Part shown: positions 51,456-60,328 of the stretch, in pieces
Numbering within the stretch: position 1 is the stretch's first letter
How the letters are laid out: each line of letters opens with the position of its first letter
Source: Croceibacterium selenioxidans
Lineage (GTDB): Bacteria > Pseudomonadota > Alphaproteobacteria > Sphingomonadales > Sphingomonadaceae
Length of the DNA stretch: 64,000 nt
Reading direction: 5' to 3'
Assembly: GCF_018599195.1 (NCBI RefSeq)
Contig: NZ_JAHFVK010000002.1
Location: forward strand, 1,000,001-1,064,000
Position numbers and translations under genes: made by a program
The notes under the pieces: generated by a model
Databases searched by the model: none
The model's input: the letters and a program-made list of their open reading frames with translations, nothing else
Told to the model about the DNA's origin: nothing

Positions 51456-53977
51456 GCGACGATGTTCACCAGCCTGTCGGGCACCACGATCACCTTGCGG
51501 ACCTCTGCTCCATCGAGGGCACGCTGGACCTTCTCGCTCGCTAGCGCAAGCGCCTCGACTTCCACTTGAGGCAGGCCCTTGGCCACGGTCAGCGTGTCGC
51601 GCAGCTTGCCTTTCACCTGGACGGCGATGGTGACTTCGTCCTCGATCAATAGGGCGGGATCGACCGGTGGCCACTCGGCTTCGGACACGAGCCCGTCGAA
51701 CCCGGCGTTGTGCCAGGCTTCCTCGGACAGGTGCGGCATCATCGGTGAGGCCAGCAGCATCAGGGTCGCGATGCTCTCGCTGCGCGTGGCGGAAGGCGGC
51801 GCCTTTTCGACGGCTGAGGTGAACTCGTAGACCCGCGCCACCGCCTTGTTGAAGGCGAGCGCTTCAATGTCCTCGGCCGCTGCGGCGATGGTCTGGTGCT
51901 GCTTGCGCTGCAGCGCCCGGTCTTCACCGGTGGCGGCGTCGTCGTACTGGCTGAACAGACGCCAAAGGCGCTGCACGAACCGGCCGCAGCCTTCGATGCC
52001 GCTTTCCGACCACGGCAGATCCCGCTCGGGCGGGCTGTCGGAGAGCATGAACCAGCGCACCGCGTCGGCGCCGTAGCGTTCGACCATGTCGTCCGGGTCG
52101 ACCACGTTCTTCTTCGACTTGGACATCTTGATGACGCGGCCGATCGTGACGGGGTCGCCATCGGCCTTGAGCACGGCGCCCTCGGCGCTGCGTTCGATCT
52201 CGCCAGGACCGAAGTAGACCGGCTGGCCGTTTTCCGGGTTCTTCCGCTCGTAAGTTTCGTGCGTCACCATGCCCTGGGTGAACAGGCTGCGGAACGGTTC
52301 GGCCACGTCGATCTTGCCGATGTGCTTGAGCGCGCGAGTCCAGAAGCGGGCGTAGAGCAAGTGCAGGATCGCGTGCTCGATACCGCCGATGTACTGGTCG
52401 ACGGGCAGCCACTTGGCGACCTCGTCGCGGTCGAACGGACGGTCGGCCGGCTGGCTGGCGAAGCGCAGGAAATACCAGGAACTGTTGACGAACGTGTCGA
52501 GCGTATCGGTCTCGCGCTCCGCCGCGCCGCCGCACTTGGGGCAGTCGACGTGCTTCCAGGTCGGGTGCCGCACCAGCGGGTTGCCGGGAATCGAGAAATC
52601 GACATCCTCGGGCAGAGTGACGGGGAGTTGCTCCTTCGGGACGGGAACCACGCCGCACTCGCCGCAGTGGATGAACGGGATCGGCGTACCCCAGTAGCGC
52701 TGGCGCGAAACGCCCCAATCGCGCAGGCGCCACACGGTCTTGCCCTCGCCCCAGCCTTGGGATTCCGCCGCCGCGATCACAGCTCGCTTGGCCTCGGGCA
52801 CGGTCATCCCGTCAAGGATGGCCGAATGGACCAGCACGCCGTCGCCGGCTTCGGCCTCGGTCAGCGGCGCATCGGCCTGTTCGGCGGAGGCGGCGACCAC
52901 GCGAACGATCGGCAGGCCGTACTTGGTCGCGAACTCGAAGTCCCGCTGGTCGTGGCCCGGCACGGCCATGATGGCGCCCGTGCCGTAGTCCATCAGCACG
53001 AAGTTGGCGATGTAGACCGGCAGGCGCTTGTCCGGATCGAACGGATGGACCGCGCCGATGCCGGTATCGAAGCCCAGCTTTTCAGCGGTTTCCAGCTCAG
53101 CGGCGGTGGTCCCGCCGGCGCGGCATTTTTCGATAAACTTGGCGGCGTCGCAATTCACCTGCGCCACGGCTTCCGCGAGCGGGTGATCGGGCGCGACAGC
53201 GACGAAGCTGGCGCCAAAGATCGTGTCGGGCCGGGTCGTGTAGACGTCGAGCGTATCGCCGTTGGTCAGGTCGAAGCGGAACTGCAGGCCTTCGCTCTTG
53301 CCGATCCAGTTTTCCTGCATCAGCCGGACCTTTTCCGGCCAGTCCTCGAGCGTGCCGAGGCCGCCCAGCAAGTCCTGCGCGAACTGCGTGATCTTGAGAA
53401 ACCACTGGTTGAGCTGGCGCTTCTCGACAAGCGCGCCGGAGCGCCAGCCGCGGCCATCCACCACTTGCTCGTTCGCGAGCACGGTCTGGTCGACCGGGTC
53501 CCAGTTCACCGCGCTCTGGCGGCGGTAGACGAGGCCCGCCTCGTACATGTCGAGGAACAACGCCTGCTCGTGCCCATAATAGGACGGGTCGCATGTCGCG
53601 ATCTCGCGGCTCCAGTCGAGCGCGAATCCGAGGCGCTTGAGCTGCGCCTTCATCGTGGCGATGTTCTGGTAGGTCCACCCGGCCGGATGCACGCCCTGCT
53701 CCATGGCGGCGTTTTCGGCCGGCATGCCGAACGCGTCCCAGCCCATCGGGTGCAGGACCTCGTGTCCGGTCATGCGCTTGTAGCGGGCGAGCACGTCACC
53801 CATCGTGTAATTGCGCACGTGCCCGATGTGGATGCGCCCCGATGGATAGGGGAACATCTCCAGCACGTAGCTCTTGGGCCGGTTGCTGTCGCTGTCGGCC
53901 TCGAAGCAGCGCGCTTCGTCCCACGCACGCTGCCACCGTCCGTCGGCTTGCGACGGATCGAAGCGCTGCTCGGTCAT
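51452..53977 (-). CDS. leuS: Leucyl-tRNA synthetase
   Basis: An 841-residue class I synthetase that charges tRNA-Leu. HIGH is at residues 50-53 ([14 protein letters not shown]). KMSKS lies near 615 ([15 protein letters not shown]). The editing domain between them includes [12 protein letters not shown] and the zinc-type knuckle FIHCGECG and CPKCGG is visible near 430-490. The C-terminal anticodon domain ends in a typical [15 protein letters not shown]. It is followed by lptE and holA. Confidence 0.97.
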   Translation of the reverse strand: MTEQRFDPSQADGRWQRAWDEARCFEADSDSNRPKSYVLEMFPYPSGRIHIGHVRNYTMGDVLARYKRMTGHEVLHPMGWDAFGMPAENAAMEQGVHPAGWTYQNIATMKAQLKRLGFALDWSREIATCDPSYYGHEQALFLDMYEAGLVYRRQSAVNWDPVDQTVLANEQVVDGRGWRSGALVEKRQLNQWFLKITQFAQDLLGGLGTLEDWPEKVRLMQENWIGKSEGLQFRFDLTNGDTLDVYTTRPDTIFGASFVAVAPDHPLAEAVAQVNCDAAKFIEKCRAGGTTAAELETAEKLGFDTGIGAVHPFDPDKRLPVYIANFVLMDYGTGAIMAVPGHDQRDFEFATKYGLPIVRVVAASAEQADAPLTEAEAGDGVLVHSAILDGMTVPEAKRAVIAAAESQGWGEGKTVWRLRDWGVSRQRYWGTPIPFIHCGECGVVPVPKEQLPVTLPEDVDFSIPGNPLVRHPTWKHVDCPKCGGAAERETDTLDTFVNSSWYFLRFASQPADRPFDRDEVAKWLPVDQYIGGIEHAILHLLYARFWTRALKHIGKIDVAEPFRSLFTQGMVTHETYERKNPENGQPVYFGPGEIERSAEGAVLKADGDPVTIGRVIKMSKSKKNVVDPDDMVERYGADAVRWFMLSDSPPERDLPWSESGIEGCGRFVQRLWRLFSQYDDAATGEDRALQRKQHQTIAAAAEDIEALAFNKAVARVYEFTSAVEKAPPSATRSESIATLMLLASPMMPHLSEEAWHNAGFDGLVSEAEWPPVDPALLIEDEVTIAVQVKGKLRDTLTVAKGLPQVEVEALALASEKVQRALDGAEVRKVIVVPDRLVNIVA

Positions 53978-54012
53978 GGTGTGGTTCCTAAAGTTGTCCG
54001 GGAATCAGGCGC

Positions 54013-54492
54013 TCATCCCGCCGATGCGGCGCGACGCAAGTCGCGTGCCTTGGTCAGGATGATGTCCTCGAGCTTTTGCACGGTCGCGGCCTGCACGGGC
54101 GCTTCGACCCAGTTTCCGCCCTGCATGACCTGGCGGCTCGCGGCGATGCGCAGCGCGTCGGCGCGGAGGTCCTGGTCGAGGATCGAGACCGAGACCTTCA
54201 CACGCTCGTTCGGATCTTGCGGATTGGAATACCAGTCCGTCACGATCACGCCGCCGGAGCTGTCGGCCTGCGTCAGCGGCATGAACGACAGCGTCTCCAG
54301 GCTGGCGCGCCAGAGATAGGAATTCACCCCGATATAAGTGACTTGCGAAGCCGCGAGGTCGGCCTTGGGCTTCTGCTGCGTCATGCCGCAGGCCGCCAGG
54401 CCGAGCGCCATTGCGCCGAGCGTCAGGCCGCGAACGCAAGCCTGGACAAGATCCCGGCGAAAAGGTGTGACGGTGGTGGTCTGCAATGCCAT
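54013..54492 (-). CDS. DUF3576-domain lipoprotein
   Basis: A 159-residue lipoprotein. The N-terminus is basic, then hydrophobic, with lipobox LAAC at Cys35. The core has YIGVNSYLWRASLETLSFMP and GGVIVTDWYSNPQDPNERVK, the DUF3576 signature common in alphaproteobacteria. Function unknown; probably envelope-associated. A slightly longer start at 54510 exists. It lies directly upstream of leuS on the same strand, a conserved alphaproteobacterial neighbourhood. Confidence 0.9.
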   Translation of the reverse strand: MALQTTTVTPFRRDLVQACVRGLTLGAMALGLAACGMTQQKPKADLAASQVTYIGVNSYLWRASLETLSFMPLTQADSSGGVIVTDWYSNPQDPNERVKVSVSILDQDLRADALRIAASRQVMQGGNWVEAPVQAATVQKLEDIILTKARDLRRAASAG

Positions 54493-54836
54493 TCTCGGTC
54501 CTAAATCCAACTACGGGCCCGCGTGATCCGAGTGCGCTCTATAGCCCGTGATGGGCGAGCGGCAAGGTGCCACGCATGTCTCCTGAACAAGGACTCGGCC
54601 CGTGAACGCGAGCTTAATCCTCGGCGCCTGCGTTAAGCTATTGTTGAGCCTCTGCAACACTCAGCGAAAAGCGGCGCCAAGGGATTGCTCTTGCTGGCAA
54701 ACCGGCGGCGTGTGGCCTAGATTTGTCAATTGAAGGCGAGTCGCGACCGAGTCTACCGGTTGCTCGCACGCAAATGTCAGGCACCATTCAGGTGTCCTGG
54801 TGTTAAGAGTTAACAGGGAAAACGGGGCAGGAATCC
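54493..54836. promoter_or_regulatory. 344-bp divergent intergenic region with two inverted repeats
   Basis: No gene is visible. Two palindromes stand out: AGCTTAA (54611-54617) with TTAAGCT (54633-54639) around a 15-nt GC-rich centre, and GTTAA-GAG-TTAAC at 54802-54814, 22 bp before the downstream GTG start. The TTAA half-sites recall CtrA targets, but the spacing is not the standard TTAA-N7-TTAA. The region must hold the promoters of the DUF3576/leuS operon and the exported protein gene. Confidence 0.45.
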
Positions 54837-55601
54837 GTGTCGAAGAAGATGGCCACTCGCAGACGGAGCCGCTGGGCAGCGATTGCTGCTACGGGCGTGC
54901 TAGTGTGTGCCGGGTTGCCGACGGCCGGGCTCGCGCTCGGTGCGCTCGACAATGATGCTCGTCTCGTCCGGGGCGGTAGCTTCGTTACCCTCACCCCGGC
55001 CTCTGTTGATCCTCAGCTCGCGGCCTTCGTGGCCAAGCACACCGATGGCGACGCGCGGCTGATGAGATTCACACCAGCCGGCGTGGCCGAACGCGGCAGT
55101 CGTTCGGTAACGGTCGCCGTGCGCGTGAACCCGGATGAAGCCCGGGCGATTTCGGTCCGCGGTGCAATTGCCGCGGCGCTGGACCAGGTTGCTGGCGAGG
55201 CAGGTGTCCGGATCGCGCCGACGCGTTACAATCTCGGCATCTCGCGCGGATACCAGAATTTCGCCAAGCCGGAGCCGGCTCGCATTTCGAACACGCTCTC
55301 GGACGCCAGCATTCCTGACCTGGTCGAGATGAAGCCTGCGGCGACCGAGAAGGTGGAGCAGAGCCGCTTTGCTCCGCGTGTCGAGCTTGAACAGCAAGCC
55401 AAGGCTGGTTCAGCGCCCCGGACGATCGATTCGCGGGCGGACCAGATGGTGGATATCGGGGCCGGTTATCGCCTGACGCGGAACCTGGATGTGACCGCCG
55501 GTGTGCGGTACTCGCAGGAACGTGATCGCCTCGCGCCGGTGGCTGATGCCCCCGCGAAGGACAATCAGGCGGTTTACGTCGGAACGCAGTTCCGGTTCTA
55601 A
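54837..55601 (+). CDS. Unrecognised exported protein with a barrel-like C-terminus
   Basis: A 254-residue protein. After a basic N-terminus it has a signal-like helix (AAIAATGVLVCAGLPTAGLA). The middle (about 40-135) contains LVRGGSFVTLTPASVDPQLA and SVTVAVRVNPDEARAIS, with no family I recognise. The C-terminal 60 residues (GYRLTRNLDVTAGVRYSQ, then YVGTQFRF) look like the last amphipathic strands of an outer-membrane protein ending in Phe. The start is GTG 54837 after GGGGCAGGAATCC; ATG 54849 is an alternative. A rho-independent terminator follows. Likely an outer-envelope protein of sphingomonads (inference). Confidence 0.75.
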   Translation: MSKKMATRRRSRWAAIAATGVLVCAGLPTAGLALGALDNDARLVRGGSFVTLTPASVDPQLAAFVAKHTDGDARLMRFTPAGVAERGSRSVTVAVRVNPDEARAISVRGAIAAALDQVAGEAGVRIAPTRYNLGISRGYQNFAKPEPARISNTLSDASIPDLVEMKPAATEKVEQSRFAPRVELEQQAKAGSAPRTIDSRADQMVDIGAGYRLTRNLDVTAGVRYSQERDRLAPVADAPAKDNQAVYVGTQFRF

Positions 55602-55626
55602 GCCCATTCAAGAAGTAGCGCGTGGC

Positions 55627-55650
55627 AAAACCCCGCTTCGGCGGGGTTTT
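55627..55650 (+). terminator. Rho-independent terminator
   Basis: AAAACCCCGC-TTCG-GCGGGGTTTT is a perfect 10-bp stem with a stable TTCG loop and a short T-run, 25 bp after the exported-protein stop codon. Being symmetric it could stop transcription in both directions. Confidence 0.93.
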
Positions 55651-55710
55651 CCTTGCGCCTCGTTTGCCCTGGCTTAAGGTCTGGAGAATCCAGCAGGCAA
55701 GGGAGCGGAC

Positions 55711-56433
55711 ATGGCACGCGTTGCAATCGTTACCGGTGGAACTCGCGGAATTGGCAGGGCGATCTGCGAGGCGCTGAAGGCTGAAGGCCTCACCGTCGTC
55801 GCAAACTATGCAGGCAATGAGGAAAAGGCGCGGGCCTTCACCGACGAGACGGGCATACCCGCCTACCGCTGGGACGTAGGCGAACATGAAGAAGTGCTCG
55901 AAGGCTGCAAGCGGGTCGAGCAGGAGGTCGGCCCGATCGATGTGCTCGTCAACAACGCCGGCATCACGCGCGATGGAACCCTCCTGAAAATGAGCTTTCA
56001 GGACTGGTATGACGTGATGCGGATCAACCTTGGCGGATGTTTCAACATGGCCAAGGCCTGTTTTCCGGGCATGAAGGACCGCAGTTGGGGCCGGATCGTC
56101 AACATCGGGTCGATCAACGGGCAGGCCGGGCAATATGGCCAGGTCAATTACGCGGCGGCGAAAAGCGGCATCCACGGCTTCACCAAGGCCCTGGCACAGG
56201 AAGGGGCGCGGTTCGGCGTCACCGTCAACGCGATCGCTCCGGGCTATATCGATACTGAAATGGTAGCCGCCGTTCCGGAAGCCGTGCTTGAGAAGATTGT
56301 CGCCCGCATCCCGGTGGGCCGCCTTGGCCACGCGGAGGAAATCGCTCGCGCGGTTGCCTTCCTTTCGTCGGAGGATGCCGGCTTCATCACAGGATCGACG
56401 ATGTCGGTTAACGGCGGTCAGCACATGTATTGA
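55711..56433 (+). CDS. phbB: Acetoacetyl-CoA reductase (PhaB-type SDR)
   Basis: A 240-residue SDR that reduces acetoacetyl-CoA to 3-hydroxybutyryl-CoA with NADPH for polyhydroxybutyrate. The motifs are VTGGTRGIGRAICEAL, NNAGITRDGTLLKM, the serine in NIGSINGQAGQYGQ, YAAAK, and VNAIAPGYIDTEM. The FNMAKACFPGMKDR and GQYGQVNYAAAKSG segments are specific to the PhaB group. No phaA or phaC is in the window. A ribbon-helix-helix gene follows 4 bp later. Confidence 0.92.
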   Translation: MARVAIVTGGTRGIGRAICEALKAEGLTVVANYAGNEEKARAFTDETGIPAYRWDVGEHEEVLEGCKRVEQEVGPIDVLVNNAGITRDGTLLKMSFQDWYDVMRINLGGCFNMAKACFPGMKDRSWGRIVNIGSINGQAGQYGQVNYAAAKSGIHGFTKALAQEGARFGVTVNAIAPGYIDTEMVAAVPEAVLEKIVARIPVGRLGHAEEIARAVAFLSSEDAGFITGSTMSVNGGQHMY

Positions 56434-56437
56434 GCCG

Positions 56438-56692
56438 GTGCCGATACCCTACCATCCCCCGGTCAAACGCTCGGTCGAGATCGCCGGACATAAGACGTCG
56501 ATCAGTCTCGAGCCCTATTTCTGGTCCTTGCTAAAAGCAGCTGCCGAGCGAGAGGGCGTTCCTGTCAACGCCCTCGTCGCTCGTATCGATGCGGAACGGA
56601 TCGCGGTCGATGTACCGCCAGGCTTGGCCGGGGCCATCCGGATCTGGTTGGTCGCCGACCTGCGCCGTTCCGCCGCGCGCCAAGATCAATAA
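56438..56692 (+). CDS. Ribbon-helix-helix domain protein
   Basis: An 84-residue protein starting at GTG 56438. The core VKRSVEIAGHKTSISLEPYF then WSLLKAAAEREGVPVNALVA is the ribbon-helix-helix pattern of the RHH_4 type, conserved in alphaproteobacteria, which may bind DNA as a dimer. It follows the reductase by 4 bp and is probably co-transcribed. Its last codons overlap the convergent small membrane-protein gene by 7 bp. The longer open frame from 56288 lies inside phbB and is discarded. Confidence 0.75.
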   Translation: MPIPYHPPVKRSVEIAGHKTSISLEPYFWSLLKAAAEREGVPVNALVARIDAERIAVDVPPGLAGAIRIWLVADLRRSAARQDQ

Positions 56693-56928
56693 GTGCCCGG
56701 CGGATCGCTTGCCGGGAAGCTTTCATCGCTCGCCTGGTCGGCAGTCGTCCATTCGCGACGCGGCTTGTCTCCCATGGCGTCCGGCCCGGCATCGCGTACT
56801 TGGGCAAAATTGTCGTCGGCCGGATGATCGTTGGCGAACGCGGCGCGACCGTTATTCTTCGATTTTTCCATGTACTTGTAACCGATGAAGCCCAGGGCTC
56901 CGAGAGCGGCCAACCTGAAAAGTCCCAT
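56686..56928 (-). CDS. Small membrane protein with ESFPASDPP tail
   Basis: An 80-residue protein. Residues 2-19 form one membrane helix (GLFRLAALGALGFIGYKYM), followed by a charged linker and an acidic tail with DESFPASDPP. That tail motif recurs in small stress-linked proteins of alphaproteobacteria (recollection, not checked). ATG 56928 is preferred to the upstream 56982. A candidate EcfG-type promoter lies 29-53 bp upstream, which would place the gene in the general stress response (inference). Confidence 0.75.
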   Translation of the reverse strand: MGLFRLAALGALGFIGYKYMEKSKNNGRAAFANDHPADDNFAQVRDAGPDAMGDKPRREWTTADQASDESFPASDPPGTY

Positions 56929-56956
56929 GATGCAACCATCCTTTCTGCTCCCGCCC

Positions 56957-56981
56957 AACGCGCAAAACAGGGGAAGGTTCA
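56957..56981 (-). promoter_or_regulatory. Candidate EcfG (general stress sigma) promoter
   Basis: On the minus strand TGAAC (56981-56977) is followed after exactly 16 bp by CGTT (56960-56957). The alphaproteobacterial EcfG consensus is GGAAC-N16-CGTT, so one base differs. It is 28 bp upstream of the small membrane-protein ATG, a suitable distance. Confidence 0.5.
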
Positions 56982-57067
56982 CCGAATCTTATGCCAGTCT
57001 CGTCTAGTCTCATGGCCCGCCCAACTGGGTTGACCGCAATGGCGAACGCTTCATAGTGAGGGGCACA

Positions 57068-57943
57068 GTGAGCAACCGCAAACCCATCCGCAAGGCGGTG
57101 TTCCCCGTCGCTGGCCTTGGAACCCGATTCCTGCCCGCGACCAAGGCAATTCCCAAAGAACTGCTGCCGATCGTCGACAGGCCGCTGATCCAATACGCGG
57201 TGGACGAAGCGCGCGAGGCGGGGATCGAACAGATGATCTTCGTCACCGGACGCGGCAAGACGGCGTTGGTCGAACATTTCGACATTGCCTACGAACTCGA
57301 GACCACGATGGGGGAGCGGGGCAAGGACCTTTCGGCGCTCGATTCCACGCGTTTCACCCCCGGTAATCTGGTGACGGTGCGCCAGCAGGTCCCGCTCGGC
57401 CTGGGCCACGCGATCTGGTGCGCCCGATCAATCGTCGGGGACGAGCCGTTTGCGATCCTCCTGCCCGATGAACTGATGGTCGGGAAGCCGGGCTGTATGG
57501 CGCAGATGGTCGAAGCCTATGAGGAAGTGGGCGGGAACCTGATTTCGGTCCTCGAAGTGCCGCGGGAAGAAGTGTCGAGCTACGGCGTCATCGCACCCGG
57601 AGCGAGCCATGGTGCCCTGACCGAAGTGCTCGGCCTGGTGGAGAAGCCGCCGGTCGACCAGGCGCCTTCGAACAAGATCATCTCCGGGCGCTACATCTTG
57701 CAGCCGGAAGTCATGCGCACTCTCGAAAACCAGGAGAAGGGCGCCGGTGGAGAGATCCAGCTGACCGATGCCATGTCCCGGATGATCGGCCAGCAGCCCT
57801 TCCACGCGGTTACCTTTGGCGGTGATCGCTACGACTGTGGCAGCAAGACCGGGTTTGTCGAGGCCACGCTGGCACTGTCGCTAGGGCGCGAAGATATCGG
57901 CGCCGAAGTGCGGCAGATGGCGGAGCGCCTGCTCGCTCGGTAA
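57068..57943 (+). CDS. galU: UTP--glucose-1-phosphate uridylyltransferase
   Basis: A 291-residue enzyme making UDP-glucose from UTP and glucose-1-phosphate, feeding envelope polysaccharides. The nucleotide-binding signature is VAGLGTRFLPATKAIPKELL, with DRPLIQYAVDEA after it, GLGHAIWCAR, ILLPDELMV, and the C-terminal DCGSKTGFVEA. GTG 57068 with GAGGGG upstream is preferred over GTG 57056. No terminator is evident in the following 250 bp, which hold no gene. Confidence 0.95.
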   Translation: MSNRKPIRKAVFPVAGLGTRFLPATKAIPKELLPIVDRPLIQYAVDEAREAGIEQMIFVTGRGKTALVEHFDIAYELETTMGERGKDLSALDSTRFTPGNLVTVRQQVPLGLGHAIWCARSIVGDEPFAILLPDELMVGKPGCMAQMVEAYEEVGGNLISVLEVPREEVSSYGVIAPGASHGALTEVLGLVEKPPVDQAPSNKIISGRYILQPEVMRTLENQEKGAGGEIQLTDAMSRMIGQQPFHAVTFGGDRYDCGSKTGFVEATLALSLGREDIGAEVRQMAERLLAR

Positions 57944-58193
57944 CCTCCCGCAGGGTCGAGAGTGCGTGCGGGGGAGCATCTCACGCAAGGGCGCTAACAG
58001 CTCACTCAACAACACACCGATTTTGGTATGCTCGCGGGCACGGCAACCTGCTGCATCCACGTTGCCCGCTTGAGTGGGGCCGGTCGCCGGCGGCGTTTGA
58101 TCTTTGCACCCTAGCGCCTTTGCGCAACCCAAAATCGCGGAGACGCGGGCCGACAAAGTTGCCCACACCGTCTCGACAGCTTCGCCGAACATC

Positions 58194-58218
58194 AAAAAAG
58201 GCGCCGGATGGCGCCTTC
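58194..58218 (-). terminator. Rho-independent terminator of the M23 peptidase gene
   Basis: On the minus strand GGCGCC-ATCC-GGCGCC is followed by TTTTTT, 27 bp after the peptidase stop codon. The A-run on its other side makes it partly bidirectional, so it could also serve galU. Confidence 0.9.
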
Positions 58219-58244
58219 TTCAATCTTCTTTCGAAGCTGGGATC

Positions 58245-58907
58245 TTATTCGCCGCCCTGGCCACCCTGGCCCGCGGGAACTTGCGCCAGCATGTAAGGGC
58301 GCGGGTCGACGGCTTCGCCCGAGACCCGGACTTCATAGTGCAGGTGCGGGCCGGTCGAGCGGCCCGTGGTGCCGATGTACCCGATGAGCTGACCCTTGGT
58401 CACCTGCTCCCCGGCGGCAACCGCGTAGCCGGAAAGGTGGGCATAGCGGGTCTGAAGCTCACCGCCATGTTCGATCTGGATGTAGTTGCCGTAGCTGCTG
58501 AAGCGCTCTGCACGGGAAACGACGCCATCGGCGGTCGCATAGACCGGCGTGCCCATCGGGCCGGCAAGATCGATGCCCTTGTGATTGCGGCGGCCGCCGA
58601 GCACGGGGTGAATGCGCATGCCATAGTCGCTGGTCATGGTGACGCCCTGGACCGGCATCATCGACGGGATCGCCACCTTGGTGCGCGGAGCCGTAGCGAT
58701 TCCGGTAGTGTCCATCGAACGCCAGCTGGCAAAGAGTTCAGCAAATTCGCGGTCGCCGGTTCCGGTGGCTGCGTTCTGGGCATCAACTGCGCCCGTAATC
58801 TGCGTTGCCGCAGCCGTTTCGTTGGCCTGCGCCGGATTCGCCACGAGGGCGAGGGCAAGGCCAAGGACTGATCCGAGCTTGAAAAACATGCGACCGTTTT
58901 TCCCCAT
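58245..58907 (-). CDS. M23-family metallopeptidase
   Basis: A 220-residue exported endopeptidase that cuts peptidoglycan cross-links or acts as a division/envelope regulator. The signal peptide is LGSVLGLALALVANPAQA. The LytM domain has GMRIHPVLGGRRNHKGIDLA (zinc His and Asp) and GPHLHYEV (HxH). All zinc ligands are present, so it should be active. There is a short low-complexity tail (QVPAGQGGQGGE). ATG 58889 is an alternative start. Confidence 0.92.
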   Translation of the reverse strand: MGKNGRMFFKLGSVLGLALALVANPAQANETAAATQITGAVDAQNAATGTGDREFAELFASWRSMDTTGIATAPRTKVAIPSMMPVQGVTMTSDYGMRIHPVLGGRRNHKGIDLAGPMGTPVYATADGVVSRAERFSSYGNYIQIEHGGELQTRYAHLSGYAVAAGEQVTKGQLIGYIGTTGRSTGPHLHYEVRVSGEAVDPRPYMLAQVPAGQGGQGGE

Positions 58908-59069
58908 CCAAACCGGTCCAGCTTGCGCAAGACCGGCGACTTTCGTTTCGGACCAATCGGCTGGCGCACTGTTGTTATTGCGCTCATGTCCGGTCCGGAC
59001 TGAATTATTTTGAGATGGTCGGAACCCCCCGCCGTCTCGATGCGTAGGGTCTACGGGCGAGAAAGTTAA

Positions 59070-59858
59070 CTAGGCAACACCAGCGTAGAATTCGCGCGGT
59101 AGACCGGCTGCAAGACGCGCTGAGTCGTTGAATGGAGGCTTCAGGGACCCTCTGAAGTAATGATTCACTAACGATTTCCAGTGGGATTCCGGCGCATTGC
59201 CGCGCCTTTGGCAGTGGGATTTGAAGTGCCTTGCCCCGGCCGCGACGTGCCGAATCTCGTCGTCAAGGATTCGCTGAAGAATCCGCGCGCCGCCACTATC
59301 GCCTTGTTCCAGAAGTCGTTCCCGCATCGCCGGAGTGACGTCTAGACCGCGCGCTTCGAGCACCATCGGAACGACTGCGAGTCGTGCGGCGACGTCATGC
59401 CTCGTTTCATGCGCAGCCTGCCACAGCCCATCGTGAGCCGGGTGCGAGCCGTAGTGTGCGCCCAAGCTGCGCAGCTTCCGTTCGATGAGCGTGAAGTGCA
59501 TGGCTTCGTCGGCCGCGACGGCGATGAAGTCTCCCACGAAGTCCCGATCCATCTCGCCGCCGAAGCGGCCGGCCATGTCGAGCGCGAGGTCGATTGCGAC
59601 GAATTCGATATGCGCCAACGAATGCCACAGCGCGATCGCCGCCCGCTGCGAGCCACCCTTCCGCCGCTTGGGCATGTGCTTGGGCAGAAGAAGCTCCAGG
59701 CCCGGCACGGCTGCGGGTCGCTCGGGCATTGCCGCGGCGAAATCCCACGCGAGATCGCCTCGCCGCCAGGCGCGGGCAAGGGCGCGGGTCGCCTTCACCT
59801 TCTCCCGTGGGTTGCCAAGCGACAGGGCCTGGCGGATCGCTTCGGCGACAGACGTCAC
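59070..59858 (-). CDS. Ferritin-like DUF455 protein
   Basis: A 262-residue four-helix protein. HIEFVAIDLALDMAGRF and VAADEAMHFTLIERKL carry the Glu/His pairs expected at a di-iron site, with further ligands in ILDDEIRHVAAGARHF. This matches DUF455. GTG 59858 overlaps the bcp stop (GTGA). A long open frame continues upstream across bcp into glnE but is only chance read-through. Function unknown; an oxidative or tRNA-hydroxylase-like role is possible. Confidence 0.85.
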   Translation of the reverse strand: MTSVAEAIRQALSLGNPREKVKATRALARAWRRGDLAWDFAAAMPERPAAVPGLELLLPKHMPKRRKGGSQRAAIALWHSLAHIEFVAIDLALDMAGRFGGEMDRDFVGDFIAVAADEAMHFTLIERKLRSLGAHYGSHPAHDGLWQAAHETRHDVAARLAVVPMVLEARGLDVTPAMRERLLEQGDSGGARILQRILDDEIRHVAAGARHFKSHCQRRGNAPESHWKSLVNHYFRGSLKPPFNDSARLAAGLPREFYAGVA

Positions 59859-60328
59859 AGCGCCTTGGCCGCCTCCAGCACCTCGGCGGCGTGGCCCTTG
59901 ACCTTCACCTTGGGCCACACCCGCGCGATCCGTCCTTCGGTGTCGATCAGGTAAGTGGTCCGCTTCATGCCCATGAACAGCCGGCCGTAGAGGCTTTTTT
60001 CGCCCCAGATGCCCAGCGCGTCGGACAGGCCTCCGGTTGCGGGGTCGGTGGCGAGGGGCGCGGTCAGTCCGTGCTTTTCGGTGAACTTCACATGCTTTGC
60101 GGGCGGATCCTTGCTCACTCCCAGCAAGGCGGTGCCGGCCGCCTCGAACTGCGGTTGCAGCTCGGAAAAGTCCTTGTTCTCCACCGTGCAGCCGGGGGTG
60201 TTGTCCTTGGGGTAAAAGAACACCACGAGCTTTTGGCCCCGAAAATCCGAAGGGCGAACGGTGGTGCCGTCGGGTCGTTCTAGCGCGATGTCGGGGACAA
60301 GGTCGCCAATGCCAGGTGCGTCGCTCAT
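59855..60328 (-). CDS. bcp: Thioredoxin-dependent peroxiredoxin, Bcp/PrxQ type with one cysteine
   Basis: A 157-residue peroxidase reducing hydroperoxides. The catalytic motif is FFYPKDNTPGCTVENKDF with the peroxidatic Cys near residue 47. The common second cysteine five residues later is lysine, and I see no other cysteine, so this is a 1-Cys form needing an external thiol. GVSKDPPAKHVKFTEKHGL and LIDTEGRI are typical. ATG 60328 overlaps the glnE stop, and its own stop overlaps the DUF455 start. Confidence 0.92.
   Translation of the reverse strand: MSDAPGIGDLVPDIALERPDGTTVRPSDFRGQKLVVFFYPKDNTPGCTVENKDFSELQPQFEAAGTALLGVSKDPPAKHVKFTEKHGLTAPLATDPATGGLSDALGIWGEKSLYGRLFMGMKRTTYLIDTEGRIARVWPKVKVKGHAAEVLEAAKAL

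Noticed and set aside
58002-58223. 73-codon minus-strand frame downstream of the M23 peptidase
   Set aside because: Its first codons translate the terminator hairpin, and it has no upstream ribosome site or family resemblance.
58104-58871. 255-codon plus-strand frame over the M23 peptidase
   Set aside because: The opposite strand has a signal peptide and all zinc ligands of an M23 enzyme, so this is a shadow frame.
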